Assembly: GCF_003984625.1 (NCBI RefSeq)
Contig: NZ_RWKH01000011.1
Location: forward strand, 1 to 64,000
Source: Variovorax sp. DXTD-1
Lineage (GTDB): Bacteria; Pseudomonadota; Gammaproteobacteria; Burkholderiales; Burkholderiaceae_C
Direction of reading: 5' to 3'
DNA length: 64,000 nucleotides
The first letter of the stretch is position 1. Every line of letters starts with the position of its first letter. The position numbers were made by a program, and so were the translations under genes. This document shows positions 55,190 through 63,282 of this stretch, piece by piece. Below the pieces are notes generated by a model that saw only the letters and a program-made list of their open reading frames with translations, searched no databases and was not told where the DNA came from.

Positions 55190-56318
55190 CGTGATCTCCG
55201 TGGTTGTCTTGTTTCTTGTGGATGGAATTCTTCGTCTGCAGGATACCGGTGGCCGTTTGCAACGCGCGGCGCCGCTCATCCATCGTCGGCAGCGCGGCAA
55301 TGCGGCGCACCTCCTTGTAGAAGCGCGGCCAGTTGCGGCCCTCGCGTTCGAACAGCGCCTCGAAGCCCGGAACCAGGTCGTCGTAAGCACCCTGGGCTGC
55401 AAAGGTCGCGTTGTTGGCGCGTGCCACCCAGAGGTCGTAGGCACCCTGGCGCGGGCCCAGCCATTCTGCGCGCAGCCGGGCGTAGCGCTCGCGAAAGTCG
55501 TCCATCGCCGCCTTCTTCATGGCGTCGACCGCCGTCCAGTCGCCGGCCTTGGCCTGCGCGGATTCATATACCTGGCTGAGCGCTCGGCGCGTATTGAGGG
55601 CCAGCGCACGGAACTGCTGGCGCTGCGCATCGAAGCGCGCATATTCGCTGCGCGCGGCGTCGCTGGCCTCGCGCTGCAGCCACAGGGCGCCGCCGATGCG
55701 CTCCACCGCCGTGGCGTACGACTCGTTGAAGACCGTGTCGCCGGGCACGTAGAGCACCTGGTGCGCGAGTTCGTGGAACACGATGCGCGCCAGCTCGCCT
55801 TCGGGATAGCCGATGAAGGTGGAAAGCAGCGGATCGCCACCGGCCCAGTTCATCCAGCCCAGCGTGGAATACGCCGGCACGGGGTAGACGGCGGTCTCCA
55901 GGCCCTTCGCGCTCTGCGCCTCGGCTTCGGCCTTGGCCGCGGCCTCGTCGTAGTAGCCGCGATAGCCCACGCAGCCGGCCACCGGGAAGCACCAGTTCTT
56001 GAGCGTGAGCGAATACGGCGGCGCGGCCACCACGTTCCATACCGCCGCGCGGCGGCGCAGGTCGGCGTACGAGGTGTAGCTCGGGTTGTCGGGCAGCGCC
56101 AGTTCAGTCACGGCAAAGCGGCGGATGCGCTGCGCGAGTTCGAGCTTGGCTTTCAGCGGCTCGGAAACCGCCGGGTCGGCCAGCCACTCGGGCACCGGCC
56201 TGGCGGCCCGCATGATGCCGATGTGGCCGCTGGCCGACTGCCAGTAGTAGCCGAGGTCGGCGCAGCCGCCGAGCAACAGCAGCGCGCCGGCGAGCGCGAA
56301 TGCGGGGGCAGCCCTCAC
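55182..56318 (-). CDS. Lipoprotein Zn-aminopeptidase (COG4324-like)
   Basis: The 378-residue protein begins at GTG 56318 (VRAAPAFALAGALLLLGGCADLG in parts). The lipobox LLGGC predicts a membrane-anchored lipoprotein. The metallopeptidase motif HELAHQVLYV (HExxH) lies about one half through the protein, and FNESYATAVE provides the third zinc-ligand region. The upstream COG4324 family is described as predicted aminopeptidases. The start lies inside a short dispersed repeat and overlaps the stop of the molybdoenzyme gene by 4 nt, so the start region may have been reshaped by the repeat. Confidence 0.83.
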   Translation of the reverse strand: MRAAPAFALAGALLLLGGCADLGYYWQSASGHIGIMRAARPVPEWLADPAVSEPLKAKLELAQRIRRFAVTELALPDNPSYTSYADLRRRAAVWNVVAAPPYSLTLKNWCFPVAGCVGYRGYYDEAAAKAEAEAQSAKGLETAVYPVPAYSTLGWMNWAGGDPLLSTFIGYPEGELARIVFHELAHQVLYVPGDTVFNESYATAVERIGGALWLQREASDAARSEYARFDAQRQQFRALALNTRRALSQVYESAQAKAGDWTAVDAMKKAAMDDFRERYARLRAEWLGPRQGAYDLWVARANNATFAAQGAYDDLVPGFEALFEREGRNWPRFYKEVRRIAALPTMDERRRALQTATGILQTKNSIHKKQDNHGDHGA

Positions 56319-56349
56319 CCCAACCCTTTCCCGGAGGGAGAGGGAGCAA
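56312..56349 (-). repeat. Short dispersed repeat, copy B
   Basis: This copy of the CCCTCACCCC..GAGGGAGCAA element covers the last codons of the molybdopterin oxidoreductase (translated on the minus strand as APSPSGKGLG) and the GTG start of the aminopeptidase. Copy A is at 30538-30577. Confidence 0.8.
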
Positions 56350-58402
56350 TACGCTCCACTTCGACCAGGCAGTCGTAGAAGGTCGGGCCGCGGCCGATGT
56401 CGGTCAGGCGCTGGCTGGTGAGCTGGTTGACGTTGGTGCCGTCCATGCCGAGCTTGCGCCACCAGATGCCCATGCCGTGCACCACGCCGGGCCGCGCGCG
56501 GCGCGAGACTTCGGCGCGGCAGCGGTGCTCGCCGCGGCTGTTGAACACGCGCACCGTGGCGCCGTTCTCGATGCCGCGAGCGGCGGCATCCGCCTCGTGG
56601 ATCTCGAGCAGCGGCTCGCCTTCGATGGCGCGCAGGCTCGTCACGTTGACGAAGGTCGAATTGAGAAAATTGCGCGCCGGCGGCGAGATCATTGCCAACG
56701 GAAATTCGGCCGAGCCGCCCGCCGGCTCGTAGTTGGGCACGTGGTCGGGCAGCCCGTCCATGCCCTGCGCCTGAAGCCGTGCGCTGAAGAATTCGCAGCG
56801 GCCCGAAGGCGTTGGAAACTTGCCGTCGGCAAAAGGCGCTTCGGGCAACGGCAGGCTGGTGAAACCCTGCGCCAGCAACTGTTCGTAGTCGATGGCGCCG
56901 GGCGCAAAGGCGGTGCGGCACAGCGTCTTGTCGTCTTCGGAGAAGCAGGGCTCATCGAAGCCCATGCGGCGCGCCAGCTCACGGAAGATCCAGGCATTGC
57001 TGCGCGCCTCGCCGCGCGGCGCCACCGCAGGGCGGTTCAGCAGTACGTCGGTGTGGCCGTAGCTGCAGTGGATGTCCCAGTGCTCGAGCTGGGTGGTGGC
57101 GGGCAGCAGGTAATCGGCGTAGTCGGCGGTGTCGGTCTGGAACTGCTCCAGCACCACCGTAAAGAGGTCTTCTCGCGCGAAGCCGGCAACCACCTTGCCC
57201 GATTCAGGCGCCACCGCGACCGGGTTGCTGTTGTAGACCACGATGGCCTTTACCGGCTTGGCTTCGTCGAGCAGCGCGTCGCCGATGGTGCTCATGTTGA
57301 CGGTGCGCGGCCGGCGCCCGGCGAGCAGGTCGGGCCGCTGCAGCGCGGCGCGATCGGCCGGGAAGTGGCCCGAACTGCTCAGCAGAAGCCCGCCCGCGCG
57401 GTCGCGCCAGGCGCCCACCAGCGCGGGCAGGCAGGCGATGGCGCGCGCCGCGTTGCCGCCGCCGCGCACGCGCTGCATGCCGTAGTTCAGGCGAATGGCG
57501 GCGGGCTTGGTGGTGCCGTAGGCCTGCGCCAGCGCCACGATCTGCGCCTCGGGCACGCCGCACACGGCGGCGGCGCGCGACGGCGGCCATTGCAATGCAC
57601 GCTCGCGCAACTGCTCCCAGCCGAGCGTGTGGTTTTCGATGTAGTCGTGGTCGAGCCAGTCGTGCACGATGAGTTCGTGCATCAGCGCCAGGGCCAGCGC
57701 GGCGTCGGTGCCGGGCAGCAAGGCGATGTGCTCGTCGCATTTGTCGGCGGTTTCGGTCTTGCGCGGGTCGATGCACACCAGCCGTGCCCCGGCGCGCCGG
57801 GCGGCCTGGGCATGGCGCCAGAAGTGCAGGTTGCTGGCAATGGAGTTGCTGCCCCAGATCAGGATCAGCTTGGCCTCGGCGAAAAACTCGATCCGCATGC
57901 CGATCTTGGCGCCCAGGGTGTAGACCATCGCCTCGCCGCCGGCCATGGAACAGATCGTGCGGTCCAGCAGCGTCGCGCCCAGCTTGTGGAAAAAACGACG
58001 GTCCATGGACTCGCCCTGCACAAGACCCATGGTGCCTGCGTAACTATAAGGCACAATTGTTTCCGGATCTGTCTGCAATGCACGGAGATGCGCGGCGATG
58101 TCGTCAAGAGCGGCGTCCCAGCTTATGGGTTCGAACTGGCCGCTGCCCTTGGGGCCGGTGCGTTTCATGGGCTGCACGAGCCGCTCGGCATGGTCGTTGC
58201 GCTCGATGTAGCGTGAAACCTTGGTGCAAAGGACGCCGCCGGTGTGCGAATGGGCCGGATTGCCCTGTAGCTTTACGGCCACACCGTCCCTGACGGTAGT
58301 GACCAGCGCGCAGGTGTCCGGACAGTCGTGCGGGCAGGCGCCCAGGACCATGGACGTTTCGGTGGGGAGAACAGCTGTTGTAGAGACCGGGGCATCGTTC
58401 AT
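56315..58402 (-). CDS. Molybdopterin oxidoreductase (BisC/formate dehydrogenase-like)
   Basis: The 695-residue protein starts at ATG 58402. The N-terminal iron-sulfur motif CPHDCPDTC with a later LCTK (about 23-60) is the [4Fe-4S] site of DMSO-reductase-family enzymes. Molybdopterin-binding motifs include SYAGTMGLVQGESMDRRF, IWGSNSIASNLHFWR, CIDPRKTETADKCDEH and YNSNPVAVAPESGKVV. The C-terminal Molydop_binding domain has VTSLRAIEGEPLLEIHEADAAARGI. There is no twin-arginine leader, so it is probably cytoplasmic. The electron donor/acceptor and substrate are unknown. The last ten residues come from the short dispersed repeat. Confidence 0.88.
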   Translation of the reverse strand: MNDAPVSTTAVLPTETSMVLGACPHDCPDTCALVTTVRDGVAVKLQGNPAHSHTGGVLCTKVSRYIERNDHAERLVQPMKRTGPKGSGQFEPISWDAALDDIAAHLRALQTDPETIVPYSYAGTMGLVQGESMDRRFFHKLGATLLDRTICSMAGGEAMVYTLGAKIGMRIEFFAEAKLILIWGSNSIASNLHFWRHAQAARRAGARLVCIDPRKTETADKCDEHIALLPGTDAALALALMHELIVHDWLDHDYIENHTLGWEQLRERALQWPPSRAAAVCGVPEAQIVALAQAYGTTKPAAIRLNYGMQRVRGGGNAARAIACLPALVGAWRDRAGGLLLSSSGHFPADRAALQRPDLLAGRRPRTVNMSTIGDALLDEAKPVKAIVVYNSNPVAVAPESGKVVAGFAREDLFTVVLEQFQTDTADYADYLLPATTQLEHWDIHCSYGHTDVLLNRPAVAPRGEARSNAWIFRELARRMGFDEPCFSEDDKTLCRTAFAPGAIDYEQLLAQGFTSLPLPEAPFADGKFPTPSGRCEFFSARLQAQGMDGLPDHVPNYEPAGGSAEFPLAMISPPARNFLNSTFVNVTSLRAIEGEPLLEIHEADAAARGIENGATVRVFNSRGEHRCRAEVSRRARPGVVHGMGIWWRKLGMDGTNVNQLTSQRLTDIGRGPTFYDCLVEVERIAPSPSGKGLG

Positions 58403-58459
58403 CCGGCAAGTCTAAGTTTTCCAGATAGTGCGCTGCAATGCGCAAAAGAGGTTTTCACC

Positions 58460-59584
58460 ATGATCAATCGCAGACATTTTTCCCTGGCCACCGGCGCGGC
58501 AGCGCTGGGTGGTTTCCAGTTGGCCAGGGCACAGGGCGACACGCCGCTGGTGCTGGGCCAATCGGCACCCTTCACCGGCCCGGCCGCGCAGCTCGGCATT
58601 CAGTTTCACCAGGGCGCCAAGCTGTTCCTGGACCAGTACAACGCCCAGCCCGGCCGCCGCCAGGTGGTGATCAAGAACCTGGACGACGGCTACGAGCCCG
58701 ACCGCTGCGCCGCCAACACGCAAAAGCTGATCGATGAAGACGTGTTCGCGCTGTTCGGCTACATCGGCACGCCCACCAGCATGGCGGCGCTACCGCTCGC
58801 GGTGAAGGACAAGGTGCCCTTCATCGCGCCGTTCACCGGCGCCATGTCGCTGCGCGAACCGTTCCAGAAGAACGTGTTCCACCTGCGCGCCTCGTACAAC
58901 GACGAGACCGCGCTCATCGTGAAGCAGCTCACCCACCTGCACCTGAAGAAGATCGCTGTCTTCTACCAGAACGACGCCTACGGCAAGGCCGGGCTCGACG
59001 GCGTGACCCTGGCGCTGTCGCAGCAGGACCTCAAGCCGGTGGCGTTGGCCACGGTGGAGCGCAACTCGGTCGACGTGGCCTCGGCCGTGAAGAGCATCGT
59101 GGCGGCGCGCCCCGACGCCGTGGTTCAGGTCGGCGCCTACAAGGCATGCGCGGCCTTCATTCGCGAGGCCCGCAAGGCCGGCTACGGCGGCACCTTCTTC
59201 AATGTGTCTTTCGTGGGTACCCAGGCGCTGGCCGACGAGCTGGGCAAGGGCGGCGCGGGCGTGATGGTGACGCAGGTGGTGCCTTCGCCCTACAACCCCG
59301 CCAACGCAATCACGCGCGAGTTCAGCGATGCTGTGAAAAAAGCCGGTGCCGCGGCGAGCGCCAATTTCTCGAGCATGGAAGGCTACCTTGCGGCCAAGGT
59401 GCTGACCGAAGGCCTGCGCCGGGCGCCAGGCAAGGCCTCGCGCGACGGCCTCATTGCGGGGCTGGAGAGCATCGACCGCCAGCAGTTCGGCGGCTTCGAG
59501 GTGTCGTTCTCGCCCAAGAACCACGTGGGCTCGAAGTTTGTCGAGCTGTCGATGATCACCGGGGACGGCAAGATCAGGACCTGA
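58460..59584 (+). CDS. ABC receptor, branched-chain amino acid/amide type, unlinked to a permease
   Basis: The 374-residue protein starts at ATG 58460 (MINRRHFSLATGAAALGGFQLARA in parts). The leader contains RRHFSLA, a weak twin-arginine-like motif, and ends near ARAQG. The Peripla_BP_6 domain shows LVLGQSAPFTGPAAQLG, VFALFGYIGTPTSMAALPLA and FYQNDAYGKAGLDGV. It resembles receptors for amides, urea or aromatic acids more than LivJ. No permease or ATPase lies next to it in the window, so it must use a transporter encoded elsewhere or be a sensor. It is divergent from the molybdoenzyme. Confidence 0.88.
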   Translation: MINRRHFSLATGAAALGGFQLARAQGDTPLVLGQSAPFTGPAAQLGIQFHQGAKLFLDQYNAQPGRRQVVIKNLDDGYEPDRCAANTQKLIDEDVFALFGYIGTPTSMAALPLAVKDKVPFIAPFTGAMSLREPFQKNVFHLRASYNDETALIVKQLTHLHLKKIAVFYQNDAYGKAGLDGVTLALSQQDLKPVALATVERNSVDVASAVKSIVAARPDAVVQVGAYKACAAFIREARKAGYGGTFFNVSFVGTQALADELGKGGAGVMVTQVVPSPYNPANAITREFSDAVKKAGAAASANFSSMEGYLAAKVLTEGLRRAPGKASRDGLIAGLESIDRQQFGGFEVSFSPKNHVGSKFVELSMITGDGKIRT

Positions 59585-59614
59585 CCGCAGGGGCATTGCG
59601 CCCCTCTTCTTGCG

Positions 59615-60709
59615 TCAGCCGCTCAAGCCGTCCACCGCCTGGAACATGGCCTGGCGGGCCTGGCTGACGATCTGGCCGCGCCAGGCGTCGGTGTCGGTAT
59701 AGAAGGCATCGCGCATTCGCGCGCGAATGCCGTCGGCCAAGTCGGCCGGCGCTTCAGGGTGCTTGTGCAGCCAGTGGTCGGCGCGCAGCGCGCCCAGAAC
59801 GTCGAGCATCGGCAGCGTGCCGTATTCGAGCGCAATGCCGGTGTATTCGGCCTGCGGGCATTCCTGGTACACCGCTTCGCTGATGAGGCCGCTCAGCAGC
59901 GCCGAGGTCGACGAGCCGTCGTAGATCGACGTCACCGGCGCCGCAGGCGCGCCCCACCAGGCGTTGGCGCGCGCGTAGGCCGCCTTGTCGTCCCGTCCCG
60001 CGAAGATGCGTTCGCCGATGCCGTTCGGCCCGAGCCCGGTGTGCAGGTCGATCCAGCCCAGCCGGCGTGTGCCGGCCGCATGGCGGCGCAGCACGTTGCG
60101 CAGCGTCTTGTTGCTCCAGGTTTGCGCCTTGCCGCCGAAGAACAGCCCGTCGTAGAACTGGTATTGACCGCCGGTGACGGCCGCCTGGAACGCAGCGACG
60201 CCATGCTTCTCGATCCATTGATCGACTGCGGCCTGGTTCTCGGGCGTGGGCGGCCACGCGTCGGGCAACAACAGCGGATGCAGCTTGGCATAGGCTTGGT
60301 TAACGGGCAGCGGCTGCGAGAAATCGACGAAATTGCGGTTCAGGTCGACGTTCTCTTGCGTGACGCGCCGCCCGTATGAAAAGCCGTGCGGGTTGAGCGC
60401 GTGCACGTACAGCACCGAAACACCCTGCGCCTTGGCTTTCTCGCGCCATTCGGCGTCGTGCAGAGCGAACACCTGCACGCCGCTGCCGCAATGACCCTCC
60501 ACGCCATGGCAGGCGCTGGAGACGATCAGCAGGCGCTCCGCATTCGCATCGCCGTCGAGCGCCACGTCCATCGAAAGCTCTTCGCCGTCCTGCCCCTTGT
60601 CCGGATGCGCATGCGGCTCGACTGTGAGGCCCGCGCTCACGCAGGCCTGCAGGAATTTCTGGCGCGCCTGGGCGTAGCGCGGCGAAAACGCCTCCCCGAT
60701 GCCGATCAA
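59615..60709 (-). CDS. M14-family (DUF2817) metallopeptidase
   Basis: The 364-residue protein starts at TTG 60709 (LIGIGEAFSPRYAQ). The TTG overlaps the stop of the M20 gene (TTGA), and GGAGGA precedes it by 9 nt, which decides the start. Zinc-site motifs of the M14/carboxypeptidase fold are visible: SSACHGVEGHCGSG (His68, Glu71), DLNRNFVDF and DLHTGLG, with EYGT near residue 285. The cytoplasmic location is suggested by the missing signal peptide. Coupling to an M20 amidohydrolase suggests joint breakdown of N-acyl amino acids or short peptides. Confidence 0.88.
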   Translation of the reverse strand: MIGIGEAFSPRYAQARQKFLQACVSAGLTVEPHAHPDKGQDGEELSMDVALDGDANAERLLIVSSACHGVEGHCGSGVQVFALHDAEWREKAKAQGVSVLYVHALNPHGFSYGRRVTQENVDLNRNFVDFSQPLPVNQAYAKLHPLLLPDAWPPTPENQAAVDQWIEKHGVAAFQAAVTGGQYQFYDGLFFGGKAQTWSNKTLRNVLRRHAAGTRRLGWIDLHTGLGPNGIGERIFAGRDDKAAYARANAWWGAPAAPVTSIYDGSSTSALLSGLISEAVYQECPQAEYTGIALEYGTLPMLDVLGALRADHWLHKHPEAPADLADGIRARMRDAFYTDTDAWRGQIVSQARQAMFQAVDGLSG

Positions 60710-61908
60710 GATACGTTTCCTCCGGGCTTCAGGAACTGCTCGGCCAGTTGCACCCAGCAGGTGGCGCCCAGGGGAATGAGGTCGTCGTTGAAGTCGTAGC
60801 TCGCGTTGTGCAGCGTGCACGGCCCTTCGCCATGGTGCACGTCGCGGTGCGAACCGTCGCCGTTGCCGATGAAGGCATAGGCGCCCGGCTTGGCCTGCAG
60901 CATGAAGGCGAAGTCTTCCGAGGTCATGGCGGGTTCCTGCCGCAACACGTTCTCGGCGCCCACGATCTCGCCCATCACGCGGCGGGCAAAGTGGGCCTCG
61001 GCCTCGGTGTTGATGGTGGGCGGGTAGTAGCGCTCGAAGCGGAAGTCGCAGGTGGCGTCGTGCGCCGCGCAGATGTTCTCGGCAATCTTCTTCATGCGCG
61101 CTTCGATCATGTCGAGCACCTCGATGGAGAAGGTGCGCACGGTGCCCGTCAACTCGCAGTTGTCGGGAATCACGTTGTTGGCCTCGCCCGCGTGGATGGT
61201 GGTAACCGAGATCACGGCCGAATCGGTCGGCTTCATCTTGCGCGTGAGAATGGTCTGGAAGGCCTGGACGATCTCGCAGGCGATCGGCACCGGGTCGATG
61301 CCGGTCTGCGGCAGCGCGGCATGGCCGCCCTTGCCGATCACGTTCACATAGAACTTGTTGCCCGACGCCATCACCGGCCCCGGGCTCACCGCGAACTGGC
61401 CGGCCTTCATGCCGGGCCAGTTGTGCATGCCGAACACGGCGTCCATGGGGAACTGCTCGAAGAGCCCTTCCTTGATCATTTCGCGCGCGCCGCCGCCGCC
61501 CTCTTCGGCCGGCTGGAAGATCAGGTACACCGTGCCGTCGAAATTGCGGTTCTTTGCCAGGTGCTGCGCCGCGGCCAGCAGCATGGCGGTGTGGCCGTCG
61601 TGCCCGCAGGCGTGCATCTTGCCGTGGTGCTTGCTGGCATGGGCGAAGGTGTTGAGCTCGGTGACCGGCAGCGCGTCCATGTCGGCGCGCAGGCCAATGG
61701 CGCGGTTGCTGGTGCCGTTCTTGACGATGCCCACCACCCCGGTGGTGCCCAGGCCCCGGTGAATGGGAATGCCCCATTCCGTGAGCTTGCCTGCCACCAC
61801 ATCGGCGGTGCGGACTTCTTCGAAGCAGAGTTCGGGATGGGCGTGAAGGTCACGCCGCACGGCGGCGATACCCGCCGCCTGCGTGACGAGCGAATCGATG
61901 AGTTTCAT
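60706..61908 (-). CDS. M20-family amidohydrolase (HipO/IAL-type)
   Basis: The 400-residue protein starts at ATG 61908 (MKLIDSLVTQAAGIAAVRRD). Metal-binding motifs of the hippurate hydrolase type are present: LRADMDALPV, MHACGHDGHTAM (Cys101, His103) and QPAEEGGGGAREM with the catalytic Glu. A dimerisation insert follows at about 190-305. These enzymes remove an N-acyl group from amino acids or indole conjugates. The 3' end carries the ribosome binding site and start of the peptidase gene downstream. Confidence 0.9.
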   Translation of the reverse strand: MKLIDSLVTQAAGIAAVRRDLHAHPELCFEEVRTADVVAGKLTEWGIPIHRGLGTTGVVGIVKNGTSNRAIGLRADMDALPVTELNTFAHASKHHGKMHACGHDGHTAMLLAAAQHLAKNRNFDGTVYLIFQPAEEGGGGAREMIKEGLFEQFPMDAVFGMHNWPGMKAGQFAVSPGPVMASGNKFYVNVIGKGGHAALPQTGIDPVPIACEIVQAFQTILTRKMKPTDSAVISVTTIHAGEANNVIPDNCELTGTVRTFSIEVLDMIEARMKKIAENICAAHDATCDFRFERYYPPTINTEAEAHFARRVMGEIVGAENVLRQEPAMTSEDFAFMLQAKPGAYAFIGNGDGSHRDVHHGEGPCTLHNASYDFNDDLIPLGATCWVQLAEQFLKPGGNVS

Positions 61909-61986
61909 GGGGCACAGTCTAGGCTTTGCGGAAATCCCCGCAAAGACCGTGCCGGGCAAACCCTCAGGCTGCGTTCAGGAAACCGA

Positions 61987-63183
61987 TCAGCGGCCGAGGC
62001 TCTTCAGGTACTCGGCACGGGCGGCCACGGCGGTGTCCGTGAAATCGGTGAACACGCCGTCCACGCCGAGCTTGTAATAGATGGCGTACTCGTTCTTGCC
62101 ATCCTTGTTGTAGTCGGCGGCCAGGCGGCGCGACTCGTTGCGGAAGGTGAACGGGTGCACGAACAAGCCCGCCTTGTGGGCATCGGCCACCAGCGTGGTG
62201 GGCGAAATCGACGTCGCATCGGCATCGTTGATCTTGCCGTCCTTGTTGACGTCGAGCGGCTTGCCGTCGGAACCGATGCTGCCCTTGATGCTCACGATGT
62301 AGCGCTTCCACGGGCCGATGCCGTCGGCATAGGTCTTGATTTCGGCCAGTCCGGCGGGCGTGACCATCACGTCGAAGTTGCGCTTGTCGCCCGCCTTGGT
62401 CCATTCGTAGGGGCGGTCGACCGGCACGGCGTAGGTCATGGCGCCGGTCTTCATGTCGATGCCGTCGCCGTCGATCAGCTGGATGAGCCGAGTGTTCAGG
62501 CCCTTGGCTTTCATGTACTTGAGGCTGCCCGGCTCGAACGACTGCACGTAGATGGGCGCGGTCTTGCTGTTCCAGCCTGCGGCGTTGATGGCGGCGATGA
62601 CCTTGTCTTCCATCGGCAGCCCCAGGTCGCGGAAGTAGGTCGGGTTCTTGGTCTCGGGATAGATCGCGATGGTGCGGCCGGTTTCCTTCGACTTGGCCTT
62701 GGCGAAATCGATGATCTCCTGGAAGGTCGGGACCTTGAACTTGCCGTTGAATTCCTGCGGGCGCTCGGGGTCGGTCGAAATACCGCCCAGCATCTTGATT
62801 TCGGCCAGCGTGAAGTCGTTGCTGAACCAGCCGCTCTGGGTTTCCCCGTCGATCTTGATGGTCTTCTTGCGCGAGGCGAAACGCGGGTGCTTGGCCACGT
62901 CGGTGCTGATGGCCAGGTTGGGGTCGTGGCGGGCGATGAGCACGCCGTCCTTGGTGGAGACCAGGTCCATCTCGATCACGTCGGCGCCCAGTTCGATGGC
63001 GCGCGCATAGGCTTCGAGCGTCTGCTCGGGCAGGTACCCCGAGGCACCGCGGTGCGCAATGACCAGCGGCGGCTGGCCGTCGAGCGTCAGCAGCTTTCCG
63101 GACGAACCGGCGGGGCCGGTGGTACCGCAGGCGGCAAGGCAGAGCGCCGCGGTTGCAGAGAGAGCCAGCTGAAGGTTGCGCAT
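61987..63183 (-). CDS. glpQ: Glycerophosphodiester phosphodiesterase, lipoprotein (GlpQ-like)
   Basis: The 398-residue protein starts at ATG 63183, with GGAG about 9 nt upstream; an ATG 15 nt earlier is less favoured. The lipobox LAAC (Cys19) predicts a lipoprotein. The GDPD active site is clear: HRGASGYLPEQT (His44, Glu53), EMDL (Glu71, Asp73) and RHDP (His86). Unusually, two EF-hand-like calcium loops occur near the C-terminus: DVNKDGKINDAD (311-322) and DYNKDGKNE (357-365). It hydrolyses glycerophosphodiesters to glycerol 3-phosphate and alcohol, probably in the periplasm with Ca2+. Neither glpT nor glpK lies nearby. Confidence 0.9.
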   Translation of the reverse strand: MRNLQLALSATAALCLAACGTTGPAGSSGKLLTLDGQPPLVIAHRGASGYLPEQTLEAYARAIELGADVIEMDLVSTKDGVLIARHDPNLAISTDVAKHPRFASRKKTIKIDGETQSGWFSNDFTLAEIKMLGGISTDPERPQEFNGKFKVPTFQEIIDFAKAKSKETGRTIAIYPETKNPTYFRDLGLPMEDKVIAAINAAGWNSKTAPIYVQSFEPGSLKYMKAKGLNTRLIQLIDGDGIDMKTGAMTYAVPVDRPYEWTKAGDKRNFDVMVTPAGLAEIKTYADGIGPWKRYIVSIKGSIGSDGKPLDVNKDGKINDADATSISPTTLVADAHKAGLFVHPFTFRNESRRLAADYNKDGKNEYAIYYKLGVDGVFTDFTDTAVAARAEYLKSLGR

Positions 63184-63282
63184 CGTCTTTTTCTCCATCC
63201 AAAAGAGGCGCAGGGTACCCGCTTCGCATGACAGCGCCGGCAACCGCGGCGCGCAGCGCCGACTTCTTGGACAATCTGTTGC
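63184..63282. promoter_or_regulatory. Divergent gap, glpQ / argE
   Basis: This 99-bp gap separates two divergent starts, so it should carry both promoters. No hexamers stand out in this GC-rich sequence. The argE start lacks a strong ribosome binding site (TCTGTTGC before ATG 63283). Confidence 0.3.
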
